NCBI RefSeq assembly: GCF_030758975.1
Contig: NZ_CP132359.1
Coordinates: 3,369,283-3,433,282, forward strand
Reading direction: 5' to 3'
DNA length: 64,000 nt
DNA from: Bosea beijingensis
Lineage (GTDB): Bacteria > Pseudomonadota > Alphaproteobacteria > Rhizobiales > Beijerinckiaceae
The position numbers and the translations under genes are program-made. This document shows positions 17,475-25,820 of this stretch, piece after piece (within the stretch, counting starts at the first letter, position 1; each line of letters begins with the position of its first letter). The notes below the pieces were generated by a model. The model ran no database searches and was not told the origin of the DNA. It was given only the letters and a program-made list of their open reading frames with translations.

Positions 17475-18323
17475 ATGCCGTCAGGGCGCTCCGTCGTGGA
17501 AGCACGCGACTTCGCCACCGGGCTTGACCGGGTCGATCCCGCCTGGTCCCGCCTGCGGACAGAAGCCGAGGCCGCGGTTGCCGCCGAGCCGGCGCTCGGC
17601 ACGCTGATCGTCGCTTCCGTGCTCAACCAGCCGAGCTTCGAGGCCTCAGTCGCGCATCGCGTCGCGGCACGGCTCGGCCATCCCGCCGTGACGGCCGACC
17701 TGATCGAGCAGGGTTTTGCCGAGGCGATGGCCCATGACGAGACGATCGGTGCCGGCATGCGCGCCGACGTGATGGCCGTGCTCGACCGCGACCCCGCCTG
17801 CTACCGCGTGCTGGAGCCGGTGCTGTTCTTCAAGGGCTTCCATGCGCTGCAATGTCATCGTCTGGCGCATTGGCTCTGGGAGCGCGACCGTCGCGATTTC
17901 GCGCTCTACCTGCAGGCGCGCTCCTCCGAGGTCTTCCAGACCGACATCAATCCGGCGGCGCGGATCGGCAAAGGCATCTTCCTGGACCATGCTACGGGCC
18001 TCGTCGTCGGCGAGACCGCCGTCATCGAAGACGATGTCTCGATGCTTCACAGCGTCACGCTGGGCGGCACCGGCAAGCAGGGCGGCGACCGCCATCCGAA
18101 GATCCGCAAGGGCGTGCTGATCGGCGCCGGCGCCAAGATTCTCGGCAATATCGAGGTCGGCCAGTGCAGCCGCATCGCGGCCGGCTCGGTCGTGCTCCAG
18201 CCCGTGCCGCGCAACAAGACCGTGGCGGGCGTGCCGGCCAAGGTGGTCGGGGAGGCCGGCTGTGCCGAGCCCTCGCGCTCGATGGATCAGACGCTCGCCG
18301 GCGATTGCGGCGCCTATATCTGA
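17475..18323 (+). CDS. cysE: Serine O-acetyltransferase
   Basis: A 282-residue enzyme that transfers acetyl from acetyl-CoA to L-serine, the first step of cysteine synthesis. A helical N-terminal domain is followed by left-handed beta-helix hexapeptide repeats (IGKGIFLDHATGLVVGETA, with the catalytic Asp-His pair, then VTLGGTGKQGGDRHPKI). The C-terminal tail ends in isoleucine (GAYI), the residue that inserts into cysteine synthase to form the complex. GGAGA at 17464-17468 is well spaced for ATG 17475 and too close for ATG 17469. It is convergent with a LysR gene. Confidence 0.95.
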   Translation: MPSGRSVVEARDFATGLDRVDPAWSRLRTEAEAAVAAEPALGTLIVASVLNQPSFEASVAHRVAARLGHPAVTADLIEQGFAEAMAHDETIGAGMRADVMAVLDRDPACYRVLEPVLFFKGFHALQCHRLAHWLWERDRRDFALYLQARSSEVFQTDINPAARIGKGIFLDHATGLVVGETAVIEDDVSMLHSVTLGGTGKQGGDRHPKIRKGVLIGAGAKILGNIEVGQCSRIAAGSVVLQPVPRNKTVAGVPAKVVGEAGCAEPSRSMDQTLAGDCGAYI

Positions 18324-18328
18324 CGCAC

Positions 18329-19219
18329 TCAGCCGGCCGAGCCGGCGAGCCAGCCCATGATCTCGGCCCGGCGCGGATGCGCGCCGGTTGCCGTTGCCGG
18401 GGCCAGCGTCAGGAGGTCCGGCATCGGCATGGCCTGCGCGAAGGGCGCAACAAGCCTGCCGGCCGCGAGATGCGCGCCGACCAGGCTCATCCGTCCCATC
18501 AGCACGCCTGATCCCGACAGGCAGGCATCCAGCGCCAGGCTGTAGAGCGAGAAGGCCGGGCCACGATTCGGATCGACCTTGGTGCCGGGCACGGCGAAAG
18601 CGAGCCAGCGCGCCCAGTCACTGCGCCAGACCGCGTCGTGCAGCAAGGTCTGCGCGGCGAGATCGGCTGGCGAAGACAGTTTCGCAGCCAGAGACGGCGC
18701 GCAGACCGGCAGGATCGCGTCGGCTCCGAGCTGGAGCCCACCGCCGGTCGGCGGGCCCTCCCGGTAGAACAGTGAGAGATCACAGGGATCGCGCTGCGGA
18801 TCGGGCGGTTCTTCCATCGCTGCAATCGAAACCTGCAGGTCGGGGAACGCCGCCTGCAATGCCGGCAGGCGCGGCGAGAGCCAGAGCTGGGCGATGCAGG
18901 GCAGGGCGGCGATGGCGAGCGGCCGATGCGGCTGGGCCTCTCGCAGGGCCTGCACCGCCTGTCCCAGCATGTCGAAGCCGCGGGTCAGGCGCGGCAAGGC
19001 TTCGCGCGCGGCCTCAGTCAGGGCGACACCCTGCGGCAGGCGGCGGAAGACCGCGAAACCCAGTGTCGCTTCGAGCTGCCTGATCTGCTGGGTGACGGCG
19101 CCGGCCGTGACACCGATCTCGTCGGCCGCCTTGGCGAAGCTCTCCAGCCGTGCCGCGGCCTCGAAGGCACGCAAGGCATTGAGCGAGGGCAGGCGCGGGC
19201 GCGGCGGCTTGACCGGCAA
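18329..19219 (-). CDS. LysR family regulator (GcvA-like)
   Basis: A 296-residue LysR-type regulator. The winged-helix N-terminus reads LPSLNALRAFEAAARLESF followed by a recognition helix in GVTAGAVTQQIRQLE, the pattern of the GcvA subgroup. An effector-binding domain fills the rest. It is divergently placed from the serine-hydroxymethyltransferase-like gene, with 126 bases between starts. It probably controls that gene, with a glycine- or serine-related effector as a reasonable guess given GcvA biology. Confidence 0.88.
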   Translation of the reverse strand: MPVKPPRPRLPSLNALRAFEAAARLESFAKAADEIGVTAGAVTQQIRQLEATLGFAVFRRLPQGVALTEAAREALPRLTRGFDMLGQAVQALREAQPHRPLAIAALPCIAQLWLSPRLPALQAAFPDLQVSIAAMEEPPDPQRDPCDLSLFYREGPPTGGGLQLGADAILPVCAPSLAAKLSSPADLAAQTLLHDAVWRSDWARWLAFAVPGTKVDPNRGPAFSLYSLALDACLSGSGVLMGRMSLVGAHLAAGRLVAPFAQAMPMPDLLTLAPATATGAHPRRAEIMGWLAGSAG

Positions 19220-19345
19220 GGCGAAACTCCAGATTGAGGCTGAGAATTCCTAAGTCTGCGAGCGATGAATACTCGTTTGCACACGGGCCGGCAAACCGCT
19301 GTTATGACGGCAACGAGGGATTGGTCGGTTCGGGAGACAGGCAAC

Positions 19346-20668
19346 ATGACGGCACTGGGCAGGCGCGACTGGGTTCCGCAAGCTAGCGAGGATTACGTAC
19401 TCAAGATTGCCGGTGAGACGGCGAGCCAGCCGCTCGACGCGATCGCGGCGCGGATCGATGCGCTTGCGAGCGAGAACCGGACGATCCACGAGCGCGACTG
19501 CGTCAATCTCAACCCCGCCACCAATGTCATGAACCCGAAGGCCGAGGCGCTGCTCTCGGCGGGGATCGGGGCGCGGCCCTCGCTCGGCTATCCCGGTGAC
19601 AAATACGAGATGGGGCTGGAGGCGATCGAGCAGATCGAGATCATCGCCGCCGAGCTCGCGGCCGAGGTGTTCGGCGCGAAATATGCCGAAATCCGTGTGC
19701 CCTCCGGCGCGATCGCAAACCTCTACGCCTTCATGATCGCGGCCAAGGCCGGTGACTGCATCATCGCGCCGCCCGGCGAGATCGGCGGCCATGTCACCCA
19801 TCACGGCGCGGGCGCGGCCGGGCTCTACGGCATCGTCACCCATCCGGCGCCGATCGATCCGGTGCGTTACACCGTCGATATCGAGAAGCTGCGGGCCGAT
19901 GCGCTGCGCCTCAAGCCGAAGCTGATCTCGATCGGCGGTAGCCTCAATCTCTTCCCGCACCCGATCCGCGAGATACGCGCCATCGCCGACGAGGTCGGCG
20001 CGATCGTGCTGTTCGATGCGGCACATATGTCCGGCATGATCGCCGGCCATGGCTGGCAGCAGCCTTTGGAGGAGGGTGCCCATCTGATGACGATGAGCAC
20101 CTACAAGAGCCTGGGCGGACCGCCTTCCGGCCTGATCGTGACCAACGATGCCGAGATTGCCAAGAGGCTCGACGCCATCGCTTATCCCGGCCTCACCGCC
20201 AATTTCGACGCGGCGAAATCGGCTTCGCTGGCTGTCTCGCTGCTCGACTGGAAGGCGCATGGCCGCGCCTATGCGCAGGAAATGGCGAAGACGGCCAAGG
20301 CTTTGGCCGAAGCGCTCAGCGAGCGGCAGGTGCCGGTCTTCGCCCGCGACCGGGGCGTGACCACTTCACATCAGTTCGCGATCGAGGCCGCGGCCTATGG
20401 CGGCGGGCAGGCGGCGGCGAAGAAGCTGCGCACTGTCAACATCCTGTCCTGCGGCATCGGCCTGCCGCTGCCGGCGGTGGAAGGCGATGTGAACGGCCTC
20501 AGGCTCGGCACGCCGGAGATCGTGCGCTTCGGCATGACGGCAGCGGATATGCCGGAACTCGCCGGCTATATCGCCGAGGGGCTGAACGGCTCGCGCCCTG
20601 CCGAAGCGGTGGCGAAGGACGTGACGGCCTTCCGCGGCCGGTTCCGGACGCTGCATTTCATGCGCTAG
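19346..20668 (+). CDS. Serine hydroxymethyltransferase-like PLP enzyme
   Basis: A 440-residue fold-type I PLP enzyme of the SHMT family. Family landmarks are SLGYPGDKYEMG, the SGAIANLYAF region, GGHVTHHG, the PLP-binding DAAHMSGMIAG and GLRLGTPEIVRFG with the carboxylate-binding arginine. The PLP-lysine region reads MSTYKSLGGPPSG rather than the usual TTTHKTLRGPRGG, so this is a divergent paralogue, not housekeeping GlyA. It could act on glycine/serine, alpha-methylserine or another beta-hydroxy amino acid. The start at 19346 follows GGGAGACAGG. It overlaps the convergent small secreted protein gene by 4 bases. Confidence 0.82.
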   Translation: MTALGRRDWVPQASEDYVLKIAGETASQPLDAIAARIDALASENRTIHERDCVNLNPATNVMNPKAEALLSAGIGARPSLGYPGDKYEMGLEAIEQIEIIAAELAAEVFGAKYAEIRVPSGAIANLYAFMIAAKAGDCIIAPPGEIGGHVTHHGAGAAGLYGIVTHPAPIDPVRYTVDIEKLRADALRLKPKLISIGGSLNLFPHPIREIRAIADEVGAIVLFDAAHMSGMIAGHGWQQPLEEGAHLMTMSTYKSLGGPPSGLIVTNDAEIAKRLDAIAYPGLTANFDAAKSASLAVSLLDWKAHGRAYAQEMAKTAKALAEALSERQVPVFARDRGVTTSHQFAIEAAAYGGGQAAAKKLRTVNILSCGIGLPLPAVEGDVNGLRLGTPEIVRFGMTAADMPELAGYIAEGLNGSRPAEAVAKDVTAFRGRFRTLHFMR

Positions 20669-21003
20669 GAATCGTTGCCCGGCGCGAAGAAGCAGAGCAA
20701 CTCGCCTGAGTCGTCGATGCAGAGATGCCAGCGGCCGTCCGGCGATTGCTTGGCCTTGTCCTGCGGGATTTCGAGCGTCAGCGGCTTCTTGCGCTCGCTC
20801 GACCACATCGGGTGCTTGCCGGGGGCGATCGTGACGACGAAGCCGCCGGTGACTTCCCGCACGGCTTCCGCCTCGATCGGCGAGCAATCGGAATCGAGGC
20901 AGCAATAAAACGGGTAATCCCAGCCGCTCGGCGCCTGATGGGCGAGCGCGACCGTCGCTCCTGAAGTCAGGACAGCAGCGATCATCGAGGCAAGAACACG
21001 CAT
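20665..21003 (-). CDS. Small secreted cysteine-containing protein, unknown function
   Basis: A 112-residue protein with a cleavable signal peptide (MRVLASMIAAVLTSGATVALAH). The mature part begins APSGWDYPFYCCLDSDC and has a second pair of cysteines in LCIDDSGELLCFF, which could form periplasmic disulfides. I recognise the HQAPSGW-type start as a recurrent Hyphomicrobiales family without assigned function. It shares 4 bases with the end of the convergent SHMT-like gene. Confidence 0.72.
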   Translation of the reverse strand: MRVLASMIAAVLTSGATVALAHQAPSGWDYPFYCCLDSDCSPIEAEAVREVTGGFVVTIAPGKHPMWSSERKKPLTLEIPQDKAKQSPDGRWHLCIDDSGELLCFFAPGNDS

Positions 21004-21084
21004 CGGCCAACCCTCGGAAGAGAGGCTGCGACCGGAAGGCGGCGAATGCGTGGCGAAGCCCCCGGGGCGTTCGAGCGGAACGGG

Positions 21085-22461
21085 CTAAGCGCCCGATCCG
21101 CCGCCGTAGCGCTCCTCCATCTCCGCGCGCATGGCGTCTGCGCCGAGCAGGCGCGAGCCCGCCATCCTGACCGAGCGCACCTTGGCTCCATCCCGCTCCA
21201 GCGCGACCGTTTCGCCGGGGCTGTGGAAGCCGGAAGCGCGGACGATCCGACCGGTGTCGGGCGCTTCGACGGTGATCTCGGCGGCATCGAGGAAGGGCGT
21301 CAGCAGGGCGGGGGCTGCGCAGAGCACGCGGTCGGCGACGGGCACGAGATCGGTCGCGCCCCAGAGCGTCCACCAGCGCCCGCTCCAGTCGCGCGTTTCG
21401 GCGGAGGGGCCGCCGCGCTCGGCGAAGAGCTTCAGGATATGGACGACGCCGTCGAGCCAGGGATGGGCGAGGCCGTCGATGGCATTGGTCAGGACAGAGA
21501 TCGTCAGGCCCTGCTTGGGGATGATGGCGGTGCGGGTGATGAAGCCCTGGAAGCCGCCGGAATGGCCGACCCAGCGCCAGTCGCCCTCGCCACCGGAGAT
21601 GGTGCCGAGCCCGTAATGGCGGCCGAGGCTGGATTCGTCGTCCGGCCAGAGCCGGCGCGTCATCTCGCGGCGGCTCTTGGCCGAGAGGATGCTGCGTTCC
21701 GCATGGGGCGAGAGCTGCGCGAAATAGCGGGCGAGATCGGCGGCCGTGCCGACGAAGCCGGTGGCGGATGCCATCGCATGGCAGTGATTATCGGCCGGGA
21801 TGATTGCGCGCCTGCCGAGCAATTGCCGGCCGGTATGACCCTTAGCCATCGGGCGCTGGCCCCAAAGACCGATATCGGCCGCGGTTTCGGTGAGGCCGAC
21901 CTTTGTGACGACCTCTCTGGTGATCCAGTCGTTGTAGTCCTGCCCGGTCACGGCCTCGATGACGAGGCCGAGCAGGGCAAAGCCGTGATTCGAGTATTTG
22001 AAGCGCTGCGAGCCGGGGAGGACCGGCGGCTTCGCGAGATCGGCGAGCAGTTCCGCCTTGCTGCAGAAGGGCTTGCGGTCGAGGAACTGACCGGCATCGG
22101 GGCCGTCGCGCGTCAGGCCGGCGCTGTTGGAGAGCACCTGGCCGACGGTGACCTTGGCGACCTCCGGATGCAGCCCGTCGATCAGGCTGCCGACCTCGTC
22201 GTCGAGACGCAGGCGGCCCTCGTCGACGAGGCGCATGATGCCGGCCGAGGTGAAGCTCTTGGAATGGGAGGCGATGCGGAAGCCGTGGCGCGGCGTCAGC
22301 GCTTCGCCGGTGGCAAGGTTCGCGCTGCCGAAGGCGGCCTCCAGCACGATCTCGCCGCCATCCGCGATCGCGACCGCGCAGCCCGGCTGGTCATGGTGGC
22401 GGCGCTGGAAATCGAGCCAGGACGCGACATAATCGAGGGCGGGAGCAAGCCACGGCTTCAT
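21085..22461 (-). CDS. Serine hydrolase, beta-lactamase/penicillin-binding-protein-like
   Basis: A 458-residue protein of the class C beta-lactamase-like hydrolase superfamily. The active-site tetrad SHSK (consensus SxxK, in FRIASHSKSFTS), the YSN motif (FKYSNHGFALLG) and the third motif HSGG are present. It lacks a clear signal peptide, so it may be cytoplasmic. Family members include esterases and D-amino-acid peptidases rather than true beta-lactamases. A C-terminal extension of about 120 residues forms a separate beta-rich domain. Start at MKPWLAPALDY. Confidence 0.83.
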   Translation of the reverse strand: MKPWLAPALDYVASWLDFQRRHHDQPGCAVAIADGGEIVLEAAFGSANLATGEALTPRHGFRIASHSKSFTSAGIMRLVDEGRLRLDDEVGSLIDGLHPEVAKVTVGQVLSNSAGLTRDGPDAGQFLDRKPFCSKAELLADLAKPPVLPGSQRFKYSNHGFALLGLVIEAVTGQDYNDWITREVVTKVGLTETAADIGLWGQRPMAKGHTGRQLLGRRAIIPADNHCHAMASATGFVGTAADLARYFAQLSPHAERSILSAKSRREMTRRLWPDDESSLGRHYGLGTISGGEGDWRWVGHSGGFQGFITRTAIIPKQGLTISVLTNAIDGLAHPWLDGVVHILKLFAERGGPSAETRDWSGRWWTLWGATDLVPVADRVLCAAPALLTPFLDAAEITVEAPDTGRIVRASGFHSPGETVALERDGAKVRSVRMAGSRLLGADAMRAEMEERYGGGSGA

Positions 22462-22630
22462 GATCTCAGGTCCGTCACGGTTCCGGAAGATCATGAGCAT
22501 GGCACGATTCCGCCGGGGGCCGACAACCACCGGATGGATGAGGCCTGCCATGTCCGCAGTGGCTGCTTTCGCTTGCCCTTCGTGGCCTGTCGTGGCATCG
22601 CTCCCGGCCAATTCGAAAGGACCCAGGACC

Positions 22631-22843
22631 GTGGACAAGACAGAACTCGCCAAGCTGGAAGGCTATCTTCGCCGTACCTTCAACAACCACGCGATCAGCG
22701 TGCGCGCCCGGATGAAGAAGACCGACTCGGCCGAGGTCTATCTGGGCGAGGAGTTCATCGGCATCATCCATGTCGACGACGAGGATGGCGACCGCTCGTT
22801 CAATTTCACCATGGCGATCCTCGACGTCGATCTCGAGGATTGA
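22631..22843 (+). CDS. DUF3126 family protein
   Basis: A 70-residue soluble protein starting with GTG at 22631 (MDKTELAKLEGYLRRTF), preceded by an AGGA ribosome site. The pattern YLRRTF, RMKKTDSAEVYLGEEFIG and the acidic end AILDVDLED match DUF3126, a small family of unknown function largely restricted to alphaproteobacteria. The longer frame back to 22460 would reach into the divergent promoter region and is unlikely. It is divergent from the serine-hydrolase gene. Confidence 0.85.
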   Translation: MDKTELAKLEGYLRRTFNNHAISVRARMKKTDSAEVYLGEEFIGIIHVDDEDGDRSFNFTMAILDVDLED

Positions 22844-22895
22844 GGCGCTTCGCGCCAGCGTTTGGGAGGAAGCCTTTTCCGGCTTCCTCGACGCG

Positions 22896-23615
22896 TCAGC
22901 GGATCAGCCCGTCGAGCGTCCGCCTGACGCCACCGAGCATCACCGCCCAGTCGGCGATGATGGCGCGCGGGAAGCGGATGTTCACGTCCATGCCGCGATG
23001 CTGGAAGGTGATGCGGCAGGGCTCTTCGAGGCCGGCGCCGGTCTCGATCGGACAGCGCGCGGCGAAGCCCTTTCCGTCGGGGACGGAGACGTAGAACTCG
23101 TCCTGCTCGAAGGGCGAGCCCTTGCGGAAGCCGCGCACCACGAGGCCGCCGGGATTCGACCAGACGGTCGGCGTCAGGAAGCGGGCATAGGTCGCGAGCT
23201 GCCTGGCCGGTTCGTTGACCCGGTCGGGCGGGCTCAGCGTGATCAGCAGTCGCTTGCGGTTCTCCGCCACGGCCGGGCCGAGGCTCGGCCAATCCAGGCG
23301 AAGGCGGACCATGCCGACGAGCCGGCTCGTATCGCCATCGTCATCGATGCCGGTCAGATCCTTCGGAATCATCAGCGCGACATCGCCGACGCGGGCCGGC
23401 TGCGGAGCTGCCACGGGTTCATCGCGGCGATGAGTGAGATAGACGGCCAGCGCCGTCGCCAGCGCGCCCGCCGTCAGGATCAGCAGCATCGCTTTCAGCA
23501 AGGCCCCGTCGGCGCGCGGCAGCGGGGCGGCCTGCTGCTGCAGGCGCATGCGCACCATCGAGGTCAGATGGGCGGCCTGGTGGCCGGGCCGGTGATAGGG
23601 CAGCGATGCGGTCAT
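22896..23615 (-). CDS. Membrane-anchored protein of unknown function
   Basis: A 239-residue protein with a polar N-terminal tail of about 40 residues, one transmembrane helix (ALLKAMLLILTAGALATALA), and a C-terminal domain of about 170 residues probably in the periplasm, with VGDVALMIPKDL, RLLITLSPPD and two cysteines. No family is recognised. A divergent gap of about 160 bases holding CtrA-type sites separates it from the next gene. Confidence 0.65.
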   Translation of the reverse strand: MTASLPYHRPGHQAAHLTSMVRMRLQQQAAPLPRADGALLKAMLLILTAGALATALAVYLTHRRDEPVAAPQPARVGDVALMIPKDLTGIDDDGDTSRLVGMVRLRLDWPSLGPAVAENRKRLLITLSPPDRVNEPARQLATYARFLTPTVWSNPGGLVVRGFRKGSPFEQDEFYVSVPDGKGFAARCPIETGAGLEEPCRITFQHRGMDVNIRFPRAIIADWAVMLGGVRRTLDGLIR

Positions 23616-23660
23616 TCCAGTGCCTTGCGATCAAGTCGCATCCACTGAATCACCGATGGC

Positions 23661-23675
23661 TTAATGCGGCGTAAA
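23661..23675. promoter_or_regulatory. Near-match to CtrA-type site
   Basis: TTAA, seven bases, then TAAA (followed by CC), one mismatch from the TTAA-N7-TTAA CtrA consensus. It lies 21 bases to the left of the full-match site and in the same divergent gap. GTAAACCAT at 23671-23679 recurs at 23729-23737. Confidence 0.4.
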
Positions 23676-23695
23676 CCATAACCGCGCCGGTACGG

Positions 23696-23710
23696 TTAAC
23701 CATCGGTTAA
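23696..23710. promoter_or_regulatory. CtrA-type binding site TTAA-N7-TTAA
   Basis: Perfect TTAA at 23696-23699, spacer CCATCGG, and TTAA at 23707-23710, the full consensus of the alphaproteobacterial cell-cycle regulator CtrA. It sits between the divergent genes ending at 23615 and starting near 23778, so it could control either. The match is visible directly; CtrA binding is inferred. Confidence 0.6.
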
Positions 23711-23777
23711 ATCTGTCCTTCACAGTTCGTAAACCATGCGGCAGGCTCCGGTGTCGCTCTGTCGAGAGTTTGCGTCC

Positions 23778-24104
23778 GTGACCATCGAGCCTTCGGCCGT
23801 CGAGGCCCTGCAATCCCTATTGATGGGCTTTGCCTTCGCCGGGCTGCTGGCGAGCGCATTCGAGCTGTTCACGGAGCGGCGCGCCGATTTCAAGCTGCTG
23901 CAAGCGGGTGGTCTCACCGCGGTCGCCAGCGTGCCGGTGGTGATCTTCAGTGCTCCCGTTCTGATCCTGCGCAACACGATGCAGGGCCGGGAAAGCGACG
24001 GTCGGCCGTTCTCCTTCCTGATGCTCGCGAGCCTGACCGCCGGTATCTGGAGTCTGGTCTCGGGTCGAGTCGTGCTCGACCTGCTGTATCTGCTCGGCGC
24101 TTGA
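23778..24104 (+). CDS. Small integral membrane protein, unknown function
   Basis: A 108-residue protein with three predicted membrane helices (SLLMGFAFAGLLASAFELF; a GLTAVASVPVVIF segment; FLMLASLTAGIWSLVSG). No family name can be given with confidence. GTG 23778 (MTIEPSAVEAL) is preferred; ATG 23736 would add 14 residues but overlaps the third copy of the GTAAACCAT motif. The upstream gap carries CtrA-type sites, so cell-cycle control is possible. Confidence 0.6.
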   Translation: MTIEPSAVEALQSLLMGFAFAGLLASAFELFTERRADFKLLQAGGLTAVASVPVVIFSAPVLILRNTMQGRESDGRPFSFLMLASLTAGIWSLVSGRVVLDLLYLLGA

Positions 24105-24158
24105 CGACAGGCGTGGCCCGCCTGCAATCCTGAGGGCTCGAACCGTCAGGACAAGCCG

Positions 24159-24689
24159 ATGCCCCTTTATGCGCTCGATGGAACAAGGCCGGACACCGCG
24201 AAGGCCGGAGACTGGTGGCTGGCGCCCGATGCGCATGTCATCGGCCGGGTCCGGCTCGCGGCCGGAGTCGGGATCTGGTTCGGCGCCGTGCTGCGCGGCG
24301 ACAACGAGTGGATCAAGATCGGCGCGGGCAGCAATATCCAAGAAGGTTGCGTGCTCCATACCGATATGGGCTTTCCGCTGACGGTCGGGGCGAATTGCAC
24401 GATCGGCCACCGGGCTATCCTGCATGGCTGCACGATCGGCGAGAACAGCCTCGTCGGGATGGGCGCGACGGTGCTCAACGGCGCCAAGATCGGCCGCAAC
24501 TGCCTCGTCGGCGCCAATGCGCTGGTGACCGAAGGCAAGGAATTCCCCGACAATTCGCTGATCGTCGGCTCGCCGGCCCGCGCGGTGCGGACCCTGGACG
24601 AGAAGGCGGCTGAAGGGATCACCGCCTCGGCGAAGGCTTATGTCCAGCGCTGGCGGCAGTTTGCAGCCGGGCTCGAACGGCTCGACTGA
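24159..24689 (+). CDS. Gamma-class carbonic anhydrase family protein
   Basis: A 176-residue left-handed beta-helix protein built of hexapeptide repeats (IGAGSNIQEG, VGANCTIGH, IGENSLVGMGATV, IGRNCLVGANALV). Zinc-ligand histidines of the gamma carbonic anhydrase family are seen in VLHTD and in GHRAILHG. The C-terminal helical part (AYVQRWRQFAAGL) is usual for this group (YrdA/PaaY-like). It may interconvert carbon dioxide and bicarbonate or act as a related acyl hydrolase. A strong hairpin follows the stop. Confidence 0.88.
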   Translation: MPLYALDGTRPDTAKAGDWWLAPDAHVIGRVRLAAGVGIWFGAVLRGDNEWIKIGAGSNIQEGCVLHTDMGFPLTVGANCTIGHRAILHGCTIGENSLVGMGATVLNGAKIGRNCLVGANALVTEGKEFPDNSLIVGSPARAVRTLDEKAAEGITASAKAYVQRWRQFAAGLERLD

Positions 24690-24704
24690 AGCCGGAAACG
24701 AAGC

Positions 24705-24735
24705 GGGCCGGCTGCCCGCGAAGGCAAGCCGGCCC
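24705..24735. terminator. GC-rich hairpin downstream of the carbonic-anhydrase gene
   Basis: GGGCCGGCT (24705-24713) pairs with AGCCGGCCC (24727-24735), and the inner TGCC/GGCA extends the stem. No clear U-run follows, so it may be a weak terminator or an mRNA 3'-end stabiliser between two convergent genes. Confidence 0.5.
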
Positions 24736-24833
24736 TTGGCGAAACCCGATCCCTTGGGGACGGGTGGGTGGGGACGTGACCGAGCCTCGCCGTCCTCCTT
24801 ACCGCAGCCCGAATACGGCAGCGGCAGTCTTCA

Positions 24834-25469
24834 TCAACGCTGTACCGAGGCGACCGTCGGGGTCTGCGCGCCGCCGAGCGAGGTCCAGCCCGTGCGATAT
24901 TGCGACTCGCGCTTGACGTAGACGTAGCCGGTCTGGCTCCAGGGCAGGATCGCGTTGCGCTTGTTGTCGAGGGCGAAATCGCCACGATCGGTGCGGATCA
25001 TCAGCACGGCGTGGCCGGCATTCTCCTCGTCGATCACGACGGTGACCAGCATGGCGCGGCGCGGCAGGCCGGCTTCGGCCAGGCGCTTGCGCTTCAGCAG
25101 GACATAGTCCTCGCAATCGCCCTTGCCGTCCGTCGGGATATCCCAGCGGTCGACGACGCCCCAATGGTCCTCGTCGGTGATCGCTTCGATCTCGCGATTG
25201 GCGTTGTTATTGACCGCGACGATCGTCTTCCAGATCTTCGAGTTCAGTTCGATCCGCTCGGGCTCGCGAGTGTCGACGCGGCATTCAGACGGCATGCGCT
25301 TGCAGAAATCGACCCAAGCATAAGGCGCGCGGGCGTCGCCCGACGCTTCGGCCGGAAGGCTCGCGACCGGAATGCCGGCCGAACCCTGCGCCTGAGCCGT
25401 GCCTGCGCCGGTCATCATGACCATGGCGGCGAGAGCGGTACCAATCAGATTGCGATGAAGTGAAAACAT
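24834..25469 (-). CDS. Transglutaminase-like cysteine peptidase (BTLCP family)
   Basis: A 211-residue exported protein. The signal peptide runs to about TAQAQ (residue 28). The catalytic triad of the bacterial transglutaminase-like cysteine proteinase family is visible: cysteine in GKGDCEDYVLLK, histidine in NAGHAVLM and aspartate in FALDNKRN. Related periplasmic LapG proteins cleave adhesins under cyclic-di-GMP control; here no LapD or adhesin is adjacent, so that role is only possible. The upstream gap is AT-rich. Confidence 0.88.
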   Translation of the reverse strand: MFSLHRNLIGTALAAMVMMTGAGTAQAQGSAGIPVASLPAEASGDARAPYAWVDFCKRMPSECRVDTREPERIELNSKIWKTIVAVNNNANREIEAITDEDHWGVVDRWDIPTDGKGDCEDYVLLKRKRLAEAGLPRRAMLVTVVIDEENAGHAVLMIRTDRGDFALDNKRNAILPWSQTGYVYVKRESQYRTGWTSLGGAQTPTVASVQR

Positions 25470-25820
25470 GTCGTCCCCTTTCTGTCCCGGGGATGACGAT
25501 GTGCGGCAGCGGATGGATTCGAGCTGAAATGGAAACGTACAAATTTATGTATTCGGCCTTTGGAGCGACCAAGTAAATGTCAGCCTCAATCTTGTTGGAA
25601 AGCGGAAGTAACGATTTGCATCGATGGTAAAACCAATCGTTAACCGTTAATTGTTCGTTGTACGGCAAGGGCTGATTAACCTACGCATTCCTTACTGCGT
25701 GGAGGTGGCCGGAGGGGAGGCTGTGGGCAGCGGAAACGCTGCGGCGGCGTGGGCGATTGGAACGTTGGCGGGCGATGGGCGATTGTTCCCGATCGAACCA
25801 AGCAGGAGGCCGCCTTCGCG
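25470..25820. other. Divergent, AT-rich intergenic region
   Basis: This 351-base gap lies between two divergent genes (peptidase leftward, glutathione transferase rightward) and must hold both promoters. AACGATT (25610-25616) and AATCGTT (25635-25641) form an inverted repeat, followed by GTTAACCGTTAATTG, with TTAA twice but at the wrong spacing for CtrA. No gene is seen; the overlapping short frames are low-complexity. Confidence 0.45.
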
